DNA of 64,000 nucleotides from assembly GCF_029637605.1 (NCBI RefSeq), contig NZ_CP121261.1, forward strand, positions 2,728,001-2,792,000. Direction: 5' to 3'. The notes under the pieces are model-generated. The model made no database searches and was not told the origin of the DNA. It saw only the letters and a program-made list of their open reading frames with translations. The stretch is from Achromobacter spanius. GTDB lineage: Bacteria; Pseudomonadota; Gammaproteobacteria; Burkholderiales; Burkholderiaceae_B. Every line of letters begins with the position of its first letter. Position 1 is the stretch's first letter. Shown here one piece after another: positions 51,491 to 59,966 of the stretch. The translations under genes were made by a program, and so were the position numbers.

Positions 51491-52327
51491 TCAAGGCTGT
51501 GTCATCAGCCGAGCATTGCCAGAAACGCGGACGCCTTCGCCGCTTGCCGCGCCGATGTCGGCACGGATACGGCAGGGCATGCCCATGTCGTCGCCTTGAT
51601 CAATACGGATGCTTGCCCCATGAGGCCAGCCGATATCACGCAAATAGCCGCCCAGCGCGGCGGCGGCGGCGCCCGTGGCGGGGTCTTCAAACACGCCGCC
51701 CAGCGGGAACGGATTGCGCACATGAAAGTGTTGATCTTGTTCGGCGTAGACCAGGCAAAACGTGGTCAGGTTTTCACGGCTGGCCAAGGATTGGCCTTGC
51801 GCGATGTCGTAGTTCATACGGCTTAGCGCGTCGCGTGACCGCAAAGCCAGAACAAGATGGTTGGCACCGGCATGGGCCAGCGCGGGCGGTATCCGTGGAT
51901 CAAGGTCGGCTTGATGCAGGTTGAAGAGCGCCAGGGCCTCATCAAGCAAGGGCTTTGGGACACCGCCGCTTCGCGTGGGAGGCGACCGAAACGATGCGCT
52001 CCACGCCGCCTGCGAGTCGTATCCATCAACGGTGATTTCCGCCTGATTGAGTTGAAGCGCGAACGTGCCCGAACCCTGTCGTTTTGCCAACGCCGCGCCC
52101 AGCGCGATGGTGGCGTGCCCACAAAAATCCACCTCGACCAGCGGCGAGAAGTAGCGCACCCGCCACCCGTCTTGCAGCGGCGCCGCAAACACGGTTTCCG
52201 AATAACCGACCTGCTGGGCAACGCGCTGCATTTCATCCGCCGGGGGCAGCGCTTCACAAATAACGACCCCTGCGGGGTTGCCGCCGGACGATCCGGCCGA
52301 GAATGCCGCGATATGCAGAACGTCCAT
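51491..52327 (-). CDS. PhzF-family isomerase/epimerase-like protein
   Basis: 278 residues from the ATG at 52327 with AAAGGAAAGAC upstream. PhzF motifs: AFSAGSSGGNPAGVVICE, YSETVFAA with the catalytic Glu, and VDFCGHATIALGAAL; the C-terminal half has FEDPATGAAAAALGGYL. PhzF isomerises a dihydro-hydroxyanthranilate in phenazine synthesis; most homologues have other unknown substrates. No phenazine genes are near, so the role lies in the local operon. Confidence 0.9.
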   Translation of the reverse strand: MDVLHIAAFSAGSSGGNPAGVVICEALPPADEMQRVAQQVGYSETVFAAPLQDGWRVRYFSPLVEVDFCGHATIALGAALAKRQGSGTFALQLNQAEITVDGYDSQAAWSASFRSPPTRSGGVPKPLLDEALALFNLHQADLDPRIPPALAHAGANHLVLALRSRDALSRMNYDIAQGQSLASRENLTTFCLVYAEQDQHFHVRNPFPLGGVFEDPATGAAAAALGGYLRDIGWPHGASIRIDQGDDMGMPCRIRADIGAASGEGVRVSGNARLMTQP

Positions 52328-52370
52328 GTCTTTCCTTTGTGTCATGCAGCCACGAGCCCCGCCAGACGCT

Positions 52371-52724
52371 TCAGGCTTGCGCGTGGATGGGTTCGAAGGA
52401 AGCGATCAAGTCGATTTCGACCTTTGCGCCATTCACCGCGAGTTGGGAGACAACCGTCGAACGGGTCGGGCGGTGTTGTCCAAATGCCTTCCCAAAGGCC
52501 TGATCGAAGGAAGCGAAGTCCGCTTGCTCCGTGACCCAGGCGCTTGCCTTGACCACGTTTTCCAGCCCCAATCCATGCTGTGCAAGCACATCGGCATGGT
52601 GCGCCAATATCAACGCCGTTTGCTCGCTGACGTCTCCGTGAATCTCGCCCTTGTCGTCGAATGCCAACTGGCCCGACAGAAACAGCAGGGATCCGGTGCG
52701 CAGCGCGGTTGAGAGGTGAGGCAT
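52371..52724 (-). CDS. RidA/YjgF-family protein
   Basis: 117 residues. RidA core: GSLLFLSGQLAFDDKGEIHG, VVKASAWVTEQADFASFDQA, RPTRSTVVSQLAVNGAKVEI with the substrate-binding Arg. RidA proteins hydrolyse reactive enamines/imines formed by amino-acid-degrading enzymes. The start is chosen at MPHLS, preceded by AAAGGAAACGTTC. Second gene of the LysR-led operon; it suggests an enamine intermediate in the pathway. Confidence 0.9.
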   Translation of the reverse strand: MPHLSTALRTGSLLFLSGQLAFDDKGEIHGDVSEQTALILAHHADVLAQHGLGLENVVKASAWVTEQADFASFDQAFGKAFGQHRPTRSTVVSQLAVNGAKVEIDLIASFEPIHAQA

Positions 52725-52846
52725 GAACGTTTCCTTTATCGTGATGTAGTGAATAAAGGAATTTTCACGCGAATGGCCTGTTCGCCGCCATAGCTCCTGG
52801 CTGCAGGTCATTGCTGCACGGGATGCAGCAATGGCGCAATGCGACG

Positions 52847-53776
52847 CTAGGCTTGCGCATTGCCGGACCAGGGAACGTGGCGAAACACCTCTGCAATCCA
52901 ATCGGCAAACGCCTCCGTCCTTGCCGGTGCATAGCGCCGCGTGGGTCGGACCAGATAAATGCCCCCTTCCCGGTCGAACGTCCATGCCGGAAGCACCCGC
53001 ACCAAGGTGCCCGCCGCCAGGTCGCGGGCGACCAACCACTCTCCGGCACCGATCACTCCGACGCCCGCCCGGGCGGCCTCAAGCAGCGCGATGGGGTCGT
53101 TGGTGCGCAGCGTGCCATTTGCACGGATGGTTTCCACTCGCCGGCCATCTGAAAGCCGCCACATCGGAAACGAGTTCAGGCTGGGGTTGCCCAGGCAGTT
53201 TTGCTTTTGCAGGTCGGCGGGTTTCCTGGGCATACCATGGCGTTCAATGAATTCGGGCGAGGCGGCCAGGATGCGTTCATGGCTTGCGAGCTTTCTGGCA
53301 ACCAGTTGGCTGTCGGGCAAGTGCCCGATCCGGATGGCGGCATCGAAGCCGCCCTCCACCAGGTCGATGATCGCGTCGCTGTATTGCGCGTCGAGCACCA
53401 GCTTCGGATGCAAGCGCATGAAGGACGGCAGGCGCGGCGCAAGCCATTGGCGTCCCATCGTCGCCGGCAACGCGATTCTTAGCGTGCCGTGCAATTCACG
53501 AGCCTGCTCGGCCGCTTCCAACTGCGCCTCGTCCAGCAGGTCCATGGCAACCTTGAGCTTGTCGGCCAGCCTTTTGCCGGCCTCGGTCAGTTGCACCTGC
53601 CGGGTCGTTCGTTCCACCAACCTGACGCCAAGGCGAACTTCCAGCGACGCGATTCGTTTGGAGATGATGGTTGGATGGCGGCCCAGCGACCGGCCCGCCG
53701 AGGCGAAGGAACGCTCGGCGGCCACCGCCAGCAAGGCAGCGATTTCGTCGATGTGGCGGCTTTCAATGTCAGTCAT
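52847..53776 (-). CDS. LysR-family regulator of the RidA-PhzF operon
   Basis: 309 residues. Helix-turn-helix: LAVAAERSFASAGRSLGRHP, then TIISKRIASLEVRLGVRLVE. Effector domain opens LHGTLRIALPATMGRQWLAP. It lies in the same orientation as the RidA-PhzF-MDR-FAH genes with a 122-bp gap, so it may be co-transcribed with them or control a promoter in that gap. Confidence 0.9.
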   Translation of the reverse strand: MTDIESRHIDEIAALLAVAAERSFASAGRSLGRHPTIISKRIASLEVRLGVRLVERTTRQVQLTEAGKRLADKLKVAMDLLDEAQLEAAEQARELHGTLRIALPATMGRQWLAPRLPSFMRLHPKLVLDAQYSDAIIDLVEGGFDAAIRIGHLPDSQLVARKLASHERILAASPEFIERHGMPRKPADLQKQNCLGNPSLNSFPMWRLSDGRRVETIRANGTLRTNDPIALLEAARAGVGVIGAGEWLVARDLAAGTLVRVLPAWTFDREGGIYLVRPTRRYAPARTEAFADWIAEVFRHVPWSGNAQA

Positions 53777-53937
53777 TCTGAAGGCTTGTAACGAGGAAGG
53801 ATCTGGCGTGCCCGGTAGGTGATTATCTGGCGATTCGCACGCTCGGAACAAAACTTGCTGCACCGTAGCCGAATCGCCTTTGCTCACACTGCGCAGGGGC
53901 TGGCGCAGCACCAGGCGCGTACCACGGGAGATCGCCG

Positions 53938-54483
53938 ATGGAAAAACCGTCAAACAAAAGTCAGAAGAGGGGCTACGCCCGCTTCGCGCTGATGATCGCC
54001 GTCGCAACCGTCATCATGTACGTTTTGATGTACTTGAACGTCTATGCCCTGTCGCATATCTATTTCAGCCAGACGCGGCTGTGGATGGCCGTGATCATGG
54101 GCGCCGTCATGGCGGTGGTCATGCTGGGGTTCATGCTGTCAATGTATCGCAACCGGCGCATCAACCTGGGCATCGTCATCGGCAGCGTGGCGGCCTTCGC
54201 CGCCGCATTGTGGCTGGTGCGCAGCCAAGCCACGGTGGACGATATATCGTACATGCGGGCCATGATCCCCCACCACTCCATTGCGATTCTGACCAGTGAA
54301 CGCGCGCACATTCGCGACCCGCGCGTTCGCAAACTGGCGGATGGAATCATCCGGGCACAGGTCAAGGAAATAGGCGAAATGGAACAGCTTATCGCCGACC
54401 TGGAAAAGAACCCGCCGCCCGAAGGCAGCCCGGAACTTCGCGACTACCGAGAACTAGGCCTGCCGGCGCCCAAGCCGGAATAA
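53938..54483 (+). CDS. DUF305 membrane protein
   Basis: 181 residues. Three hydrophobic helices in the first 95 residues are followed by a DUF305 segment: DDISYMRAMIPHHSIAILTS, PRVRKLADGIIRAQVKEIGE. The His pair in MIPHHS and the Met/Glu-rich surroundings suggest metal (copper) handling in the periplasm. It is followed after 21 bp by a small gene. Confidence 0.87.
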   Translation: MEKPSNKSQKRGYARFALMIAVATVIMYVLMYLNVYALSHIYFSQTRLWMAVIMGAVMAVVMLGFMLSMYRNRRINLGIVIGSVAAFAAALWLVRSQATVDDISYMRAMIPHHSIAILTSERAHIRDPRVRKLADGIIRAQVKEIGEMEQLIADLEKNPPPEGSPELRDYRELGLPAPKPE

Positions 54484-54504
54484 CCCACGCACCAGGAGAG
54501 AAAA

Positions 54505-54726
54505 ATGAAAACGCAGATCAGCTATCGCAAACTTGACGGCGGCGACGGTGTCGCCTTGGTCAACGGCGGCATTTCGGAAATGAGCCAGGCAAAGCGCGAA
54601 CTGGCGAACTGGCTGGAATTGCCTGAAGTGGGCGTTCCCGATGGTGGGCAAGAGGACCTGGACGCGCGTCTGCACCAGGGGGGTATCGCACCTGATTCGG
54701 TGCAGTTCAACCATATCAGCGAGTAG
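54505..54726 (+). CDS. Small acidic protein of unknown function
   Basis: 73 residues preceded by AGGAGAGAAAA. No signal or membrane segment; rich in Asp, Glu, Gly. No family recognised. It is the second gene of a pair with the DUF305 membrane protein, and is convergent with the GntR gene. Confidence 0.65.
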   Translation: MKTQISYRKLDGGDGVALVNGGISEMSQAKRELANWLELPEVGVPDGGQEDLDARLHQGGIAPDSVQFNHISE

Positions 54727-54773
54727 CCCGCCACCGGGCGCGGGTCGGCGAAACGCCAGCCATGGACTTGCCC

Positions 54774-55559
54774 TTAACGCTTGCGCGCGACCGTGGGCGA
54801 AAAGCTTGCGTCCAGCGTCCGCATCCTGGAGTTGTGGATATGCTCGCGCATCGCGTCGCGAGCCTCTTCGGGCTGCTGCTTGCTGATGGCTTGAAAAATG
54901 CGCTCGTGCTCTCGCTGCACTTGTTGGCCGCGGGTGACCGCGCTGGATAACGCCAGGCTGCGCATCACGCGCATGTAATCGAATATCTGCTTGGATAGCG
55001 ATTGCAGCATCGTCACGAACAAGTCATTTCCGCAGGCGTTCGCGATCGCTTGGTGGAACCGGAAATCCGCTTCGTTGCCCACCTGGCGTGCATCGAAAGC
55101 GACGCGCATGTCTTCCAGCGCAGTGGCCATGGCTTGCAGATCGCCTTCGGTGCGACGTGTAGCCGCCATGCAGGCGGCGTCGCCCTCTAGCGCACTGCGC
55201 AATTCCATGCAGCGCACCAGCTCGGCCAGCCCACCGATCGGCGCCAGTTTCACTAGTTCAGGGCTGGGCCGCCGACGCACATACGATCCGGCGCCGCGCT
55301 GGGAAATAATGACGCCGTCTGCCTGCAACCTGAATAGCGCTTCGCGCACCACGGGGCGGGAGACGCCGAAAGTCGCGCACAAATCCATCTCGGAAGGCAG
55401 CCGGCTTTCTTCGGGATATTTTCCGTAGGTGATCTGCTGTAGCAACCGATCGTAGAGTTGGTCGGCCAGTCGTGGCGGACGCTGAGCGCGCAAGTCTTGC
55501 GCTTCGGAAGATTCACTTTCCGGGGCCGGAGCCCGATTGTCTGTTTTAGGTCTGGACAT
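54774..55559 (-). CDS. GntR-family regulator, FCD subfamily
   Basis: 261 residues from the ATG at 55559. A charged 25-residue N-terminus precedes the winged helix (GKYPEESRLPSEMDLCATFG, VSRPVVREALFRLQADGVI), then a helical FCD domain with DFRFHQAIANACGND and HERIFQAISKQQPEEARDAM. It is divergent from the SDR-Bug-GST-ThDP-enolase operon across 191 bp and probably represses it in the absence of substrate. It is only distantly like the 18501 GntR. Confidence 0.9.
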   Translation of the reverse strand: MSRPKTDNRAPAPESESSEAQDLRAQRPPRLADQLYDRLLQQITYGKYPEESRLPSEMDLCATFGVSRPVVREALFRLQADGVIISQRGAGSYVRRRPSPELVKLAPIGGLAELVRCMELRSALEGDAACMAATRRTEGDLQAMATALEDMRVAFDARQVGNEADFRFHQAIANACGNDLFVTMLQSLSKQIFDYMRVMRSLALSSAVTRGQQVQREHERIFQAISKQQPEEARDAMREHIHNSRMRTLDASFSPTVARKR

Positions 55560-55750
55560 AGAAGTTCCGGGGATCAGATGGCCGCGTGGTGCCAGAGCTG
55601 GGCGACGCACTGATTGGAGGCCAGTATAGCTGTGCCCTGCATTTGGCCTGGATTAGCACCCTTCAAAATAGTTGCCTTACAACTTAACAATGATGTAATT
55701 TAGCGCAAACGACGAATTGCAGCCATGACTGCCACCGGAGACAAATCAAG

Positions 55751-56539
55751 ATGGACTTACGGATTGCGGGTAAATGGGCGCTGGTGTGCGGCGCCAGCAA
55801 AGGACTGGGGCGCGGATGCGCACAAGCATTGGCGTCCGAGGGCGTAAATCTGGTGATCAATGCCCGCAACCCGGATGCGCTGGAAAGCACAGCTAGAGAA
55901 CTGCGCATGCTGGCACCCAATGTCGACATCCGTACCGCCGTTGGCGACATCGCTACCGAGCAGGGCCGTGACGCGGCGCTGGCGCAAGCTCCCGCCATCG
56001 ACATCCTGATCAACAACGCAGGCGGGCCGCCCGCGGGCGATATGCAGGATTGGACGCGCGACGACTGGATCCGCGCACTGGATGCCAACATGCTGGCGCC
56101 GATTGCGTTGATCAAGGCCACTGTCGACGGCATGGCCGAGCGCGGCTACGGCCGGGTCATCAACATTACGTCGTCGGCCGTCAAGGCGCCGATTGCGACA
56201 TTGGGGCTATCGAACGGGGCACGCTCCGGCCTGACCGGATTCATCGCGGGGCTGGCGCGTCAGCCCAAGCTGGCTGGACGAAATGTCACCCTGAACAATG
56301 TGCTGCCCGGCACCTTCGATACCGATCGCCTGCGTAGCAATTTGACCGCGATGGCCGGACGCGCGAATGCGCCGGTCGAGTCCTATACAGATCATCGGCG
56401 CAACGCGATCCCCGCGCAGCGATTCGGTACGCCCGCCGAATTTGGCGCCGTCTGCGCTTTTTTGTGCGGCATGGACGCTGGCTACCTGACCGGGCAGAAC
56501 ATTCTGCTGGATGGTGGCGCCTATCCAGGCACGTTCTGA
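55751..56539 (+). CDS. SDR-fold protein lacking the YxxxK catalytic pair
   Basis: 262 residues. Cofactor motif CGASKGLGRGCA and NNAGGPP are normal. The catalytic segment reads ITSSAVKAPIATLGLSNGAR: the Ser is present but the Tyr and Lys of YxxxK are replaced by Ser and Arg (SNGAR). The C-terminus has GQNILLDGGAYPG as in FabG-like proteins. It may have another mechanism or a binding role. First gene of the operon opposite the GntR gene. Confidence 0.87.
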   Translation: MDLRIAGKWALVCGASKGLGRGCAQALASEGVNLVINARNPDALESTARELRMLAPNVDIRTAVGDIATEQGRDAALAQAPAIDILINNAGGPPAGDMQDWTRDDWIRALDANMLAPIALIKATVDGMAERGYGRVINITSSAVKAPIATLGLSNGARSGLTGFIAGLARQPKLAGRNVTLNNVLPGTFDTDRLRSNLTAMAGRANAPVESYTDHRRNAIPAQRFGTPAEFGAVCAFLCGMDAGYLTGQNILLDGGAYPGTF

Positions 56540-56643
56540 TCCATTCCGCTTCTGGATTCCGGAATGCGTTCACTTCATCAGAACGCAAGACGCGGTCCCA
56601 GGCCCGGTTGCCTAATGGTGTGCAGACATATCGGCAGCCGGCC

Positions 56644-56690
56644 AGCAGTACCTATGAGCAGTACCTATAAGCAGTACCTATAAGCAGTAG
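56644..56690 (+). repeat. 13-bp tandem repeat upstream of the Bug receptor gene
   Basis: AGCAGTACCTATR is repeated 3.6 times head to tail. It lies in the 174-bp gap between the SDR and Bug genes, ending 23 bp before the Bug start codon. Confidence 0.85.
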
Positions 56691-56713
56691 AACAAAGAAC
56701 ACGGAGACAACCA

Positions 56714-57679
56714 ATGTTCAAAATACTGTTACGCGCGACCTGCGTCGCACTCGGCCTGTCTATCGCCCCCGCGGCCGCCCTGGCGCAAGAGGGGCAACCC
56801 ATACAATTGATCGTTCCCTACAACCCGGGAGGCGGCTCCGATCTCTTCGCCCGCCTGGTCGCGCCAGGGCTGGGCAAGGCCTTGAACCAAACCGTGATTG
56901 TTGAAAATCGCGCGGGCGCGGGGGGCATCATCGGCACCGAGGCGGTGGTCAGGTCAACGCCGCCCAACAAGATGCTGCTGGTGTCGGATTCCGCTGTCTA
57001 CTCCATCATTCCCTCGCTATACACACCGCTTTCGTACTCCCGCAAGGACTTGATCCCCGTGGCCAATCTGGCCACGTTTGGGAACGTGCTGGTCGTGCCC
57101 GCGAATTCGCGTTTCAAGACGTTCCAGGATCTGCTGGAAACCGCCCGCAAGTCGCCGGGCAAGTTGTCGATCGGATCGTCTGGAACGGGCGGCATTACGC
57201 ACCTGGCGGCTGAAAGACTCATGGAACAAGCCAAGATCAAGCTCGTGCACGTTCCGTACAAAGGCAGCGGCCCCGCGATTACCGACACGGCGGGTGGCCA
57301 CATCGACATGGTGTTCACGGGCTTGCCATCCGTACTGGAGTTGCTGCGGTCCGGAAAGCTGCGTGCCTTGGCAATCGCTACCGACAAGCGCTCCCCGTAT
57401 GCGCCCGAGATCCCCACGATCAGCGAATCAGGAGTACCAGGATTTTCAGCGCTGATCTCCCAAGGCTTGTTCGCGCCCGTCAATACGCCCCCCGAAACCG
57501 TTCAGAAACTGAATCAGGCCGTGCAGGACTTCATGAACCAGCCCGACACCAAAGAGACCCTGAGAAAAATGATGGTGGAACCCGTGTACCAGTCATCCGC
57601 CGAATACAAGACCTGGCTGGACAAGGAAAGCAGTGAATGGGCAGCGCTGATCAAGCGCGCCGACATCAAAGTGCAATGA
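56714..57679 (+). CDS. Bug-family (TctC-like) periplasmic binding protein
   Basis: 321 residues. Signal peptide to about residue 24 (PAAALAQE), then LIVPYNPGGGSDLFARLVAP, VVENRAGAGGIIGTEAVV and HVPYKGSGPAITDTAGGHID. Binding protein of the tripartite tricarboxylate family without partner permease genes. It is followed by a good terminator, so the downstream enzymes may need their own promoter or read-through. Confidence 0.93.
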   Translation: MFKILLRATCVALGLSIAPAAALAQEGQPIQLIVPYNPGGGSDLFARLVAPGLGKALNQTVIVENRAGAGGIIGTEAVVRSTPPNKMLLVSDSAVYSIIPSLYTPLSYSRKDLIPVANLATFGNVLVVPANSRFKTFQDLLETARKSPGKLSIGSSGTGGITHLAAERLMEQAKIKLVHVPYKGSGPAITDTAGGHIDMVFTGLPSVLELLRSGKLRALAIATDKRSPYAPEIPTISESGVPGFSALISQGLFAPVNTPPETVQKLNQAVQDFMNQPDTKETLRKMMVEPVYQSSAEYKTWLDKESSEWAALIKRADIKVQ

Positions 57680-57686
57680 CGGTGAC

Positions 57687-57716
57687 AGGTGGCCGACACC
57701 CGTCAGCCACCTTTTT
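57687..57716 (+). terminator. Rho-independent terminator after the Bug gene
   Basis: AGGTGGC pairs with GCCACCT (12-base loop) and runs into TTTTT directly after the Bug stop codon. It suggests the receptor is expressed more than the enzymes behind it. Confidence 0.7.
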
Positions 57717-57740
57717 GCCCTGCCATAAAGGACATATTCG

Positions 57741-58373
57741 ATGATAGATCTCTACGCCTGGCGCACCACCAATGGCCTGCGGGCCACCATTACCCTGGCC
57801 GAATGCGAATTGCCGCATCGCGTCATCCCCATCGACGTGGGCGCCGGCGCGCAAAAATCGCCCGATTATTTGAAGATAAATCCCGCCAGCCAGATCCCCG
57901 CCATGGTCGATCCGGATGGGCCGGGCGGCAAGCCGCTGGTACTGGCGCAGTCGGGCGCCATCGTGCTGTACGCCTGCCAGAAGGCAGGCCGCTTTGTTCC
58001 CGACAACGCGGCCGACCAAGCCATTGCGATGCAATGGGCCTGGCAAGCGGGCACAGATATAGGCGGCACCAGCGCTTCGATGAACCAGGTGGAAGTGGTG
58101 TCGCCTCTGAAAGTGCAAGAACACATCGACCTGTTCCGCAAGCGCTTCGCCCGCTATTTCCGCATCGTCGAAGAACATCTGGCCAAGCGCGATTATCTGG
58201 CCAACACCATCAGCTACGCGGACTTCATCCTGTATCCCAACTACGCCCTGCGCCGCAACCTGCTTGACGCCGCGTCATTCCCCGCGCTGTCGGCCTGGGC
58301 GGAACGCATCGGCCAGCGTCCCGGAGTCGTCGAGGGCATGCGCTTGCATTCCGACGCAGGAAAGTCGCCATGA
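57741..58373 (+). CDS. Glutathione S-transferase-like protein
   Basis: 210 residues. N-terminal thioredoxin-fold segment IDLYAWRTTNGLRATITLAE and PASQIPAMVDPDG with QSGAIVLYACQKAGRF; C-terminal helices include YADFILYPNYALRRN. Resembles YfcG/Ure2-like disulfide reductases or GST-type isomerases. The stop overlaps the next ThDP-enzyme start (ATGA). A glutathione-dependent step in the operon's pathway is possible. Confidence 0.85.
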   Translation: MIDLYAWRTTNGLRATITLAECELPHRVIPIDVGAGAQKSPDYLKINPASQIPAMVDPDGPGGKPLVLAQSGAIVLYACQKAGRFVPDNAADQAIAMQWAWQAGTDIGGTSASMNQVEVVSPLKVQEHIDLFRKRFARYFRIVEEHLAKRDYLANTISYADFILYPNYALRRNLLDAASFPALSAWAERIGQRPGVVEGMRLHSDAGKSP

Positions 58374-59929
58374 CACCGATGAACGGCGCCGAAGCGCTGG
58401 TACGCACGTTGGTCAATTCAGGCGTCACCACTTGTTTTGCGAATCCGGGAACATCGGAGATGCATTTCGTGTCGGCGCTGGATCGCGTCCCCGGCATGCG
58501 CTGCGTGCTGGGTTTGGCCGAGACCGTAGTGACGGGCTGCGCCGACGGCTATGGCCGCATGATGGGGCGCCCCGCCGCCACCCTGCTGCATTGCGGCCCA
58601 GGGCTGGCCAATGGATTGGCAAACCTGCACAACGCAAAGCGCGCCTACACGCCAGTCGTCAATATTGTGGGTGACCACGCCACTTACCACGTCGCCTACG
58701 ACACGCCGTTGACGTCTGACGTGGAAAGCCTGGCGCGGCCCATGTCGCAATGGGTACGGCTGTCGCGCCATGCCCGCAGCGTGGCCGACGACGCCGCGCT
58801 GGCGGTACAGGCCGCCCGCACGTCGCCAGGCGGTGTGGCCACATTGATCTTGCCCGCCGACACGGCATGGACGGAATCCGGCGGCCCGCAACAAGCCCAC
58901 GCGGTGCAGCCCCGCCGTCAAGCCAGCAGCCAGCACATCGATCAGGCTGCCCGCGCCTTGCGTGCCAAGAGTGCCGACGGCGCCACCATGATCCTGCTGG
59001 GTACAGGCGGCCTGACGGAGGCGAGCCAAATGGCCGCCTGGCGTATTGCCCGCGCCACCGGCGCGGCACTGCGCACCACCACTTTCGTGGCCCGCATGCC
59101 GCGCGGACACGGCCGCCCGCCTATCGACCGAATGCCATATGCCGTAGACCAGGCGCTGACCATGCTGGCGCCCGTTCGTACGTTGATCCTGGCCGGGGCG
59201 CCAACGCCCGCGGCGTTCTTTGCGTATCCCGACAAGCCCAGCGAGTTGTGCGCCCCCGGAACCACGGTGATCCCGATGGCCGGCGTCGACGAAGATGCCG
59301 AGGCTGCGCTGATAGCGCTGGCGGAAGCACTGCGGGCGCCGCGCCAGGTGGACTTTGCATTGCCCGCGCCGGAAGCCGGCATGCCCTTCGGCGCGTTTAC
59401 GCCGGCGGCGTTTGGCCAGGTCCTGGCGCGCATCCTGCCGCAGGACTGCATCGTGATGGAAGACGCCGTCACATCCGGACGCGGGCTGTTCACGCCGACT
59501 TTCCAGGCCGCCGCACACGACTGGCTGCAGAACACCGGCGGCGCCATTGGCGGTGGCATTCCCACCGCCACCGGCGCGGCCATCGCGTGTCCGGACCGCC
59601 CCGTCATTTGCCTGCAAGCCGACGGCGCCGGCATGTATTCGCTGCAAGGCCTGTGGACGCAAGCCCGCGAACGTCTGAACGTCGTGACCATCGTCTTCGC
59701 GAACCGGGCCTATGCCATTTTGCAAGGTGAACTGCGTGCCGTCGGCGCGGTGCCAGGTCCCGCATCCGACGCGCTGTTCAGCTTGAACGACCCCGCGCTG
59801 GACTGGGTACGACTGGCCCAGGGCATGGGCGTGCCCGCCGAACGCACCGACACCATGGAAGGGCTCGCGGATGCCCTATCGCGCGCCTTGCATGCGCAAG
59901 GGCCCTACCTGATCGAACTGCTGTGTTGA
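58370..59929 (+). CDS. ThDP-dependent enzyme (acetolactate synthase / benzoylformate decarboxylase-like)
   Basis: 519 residues. The N-terminal pyrimidine domain has VTTCFANPGTSEMHFVSAL and LAETVVTGCADGYGRMMG with the ThDP-activating Glu. The C-terminal domain has VICLQADGAGMYSLQGLWTQ and VFANRAYAIL for ThDP/Mg binding. No membrane or regulatory domain. Shorter than biosynthetic IlvB, and it resembles the benzoylformate decarboxylase branch, consistent with a mandelate-racemase-superfamily gene next door. The substrate is probably a 2-keto acid. Confidence 0.9.
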   Translation: MTPMNGAEALVRTLVNSGVTTCFANPGTSEMHFVSALDRVPGMRCVLGLAETVVTGCADGYGRMMGRPAATLLHCGPGLANGLANLHNAKRAYTPVVNIVGDHATYHVAYDTPLTSDVESLARPMSQWVRLSRHARSVADDAALAVQAARTSPGGVATLILPADTAWTESGGPQQAHAVQPRRQASSQHIDQAARALRAKSADGATMILLGTGGLTEASQMAAWRIARATGAALRTTTFVARMPRGHGRPPIDRMPYAVDQALTMLAPVRTLILAGAPTPAAFFAYPDKPSELCAPGTTVIPMAGVDEDAEAALIALAEALRAPRQVDFALPAPEAGMPFGAFTPAAFGQVLARILPQDCIVMEDAVTSGRGLFTPTFQAAAHDWLQNTGGAIGGGIPTATGAAIACPDRPVICLQADGAGMYSLQGLWTQARERLNVVTIVFANRAYAILQGELRAVGAVPGPASDALFSLNDPALDWVRLAQGMGVPAERTDTMEGLADALSRALHAQGPYLIELLC

Positions 59930-59966
59930 ACCAGGCGGCCGCGCGCCGCGATGAACGGGAGCCTTC

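Noticed and set aside
51491..52327. Phenazine biosynthesis locus
   Set aside because: Only a PhzF homologue is present; none of PhzA/B/D/E/G is nearby.
55677..55698. TTAC...GTAA inverted half-sites between the second GntR gene and the SDR gene
   Set aside because: Only four-base arms in an AT-rich stretch; too weak to call an operator although its position is right.
56644..56690. CRISPR array
   Set aside because: Repeat units of 13 bp are directly adjacent with no spacers, and no cas genes are near.
58418..59725. 435-codon minus-strand open frame opposite the ThDP enzyme gene
   Set aside because: Antisense to a gene with complete ThDP motifs; composition is that of a shadow frame.
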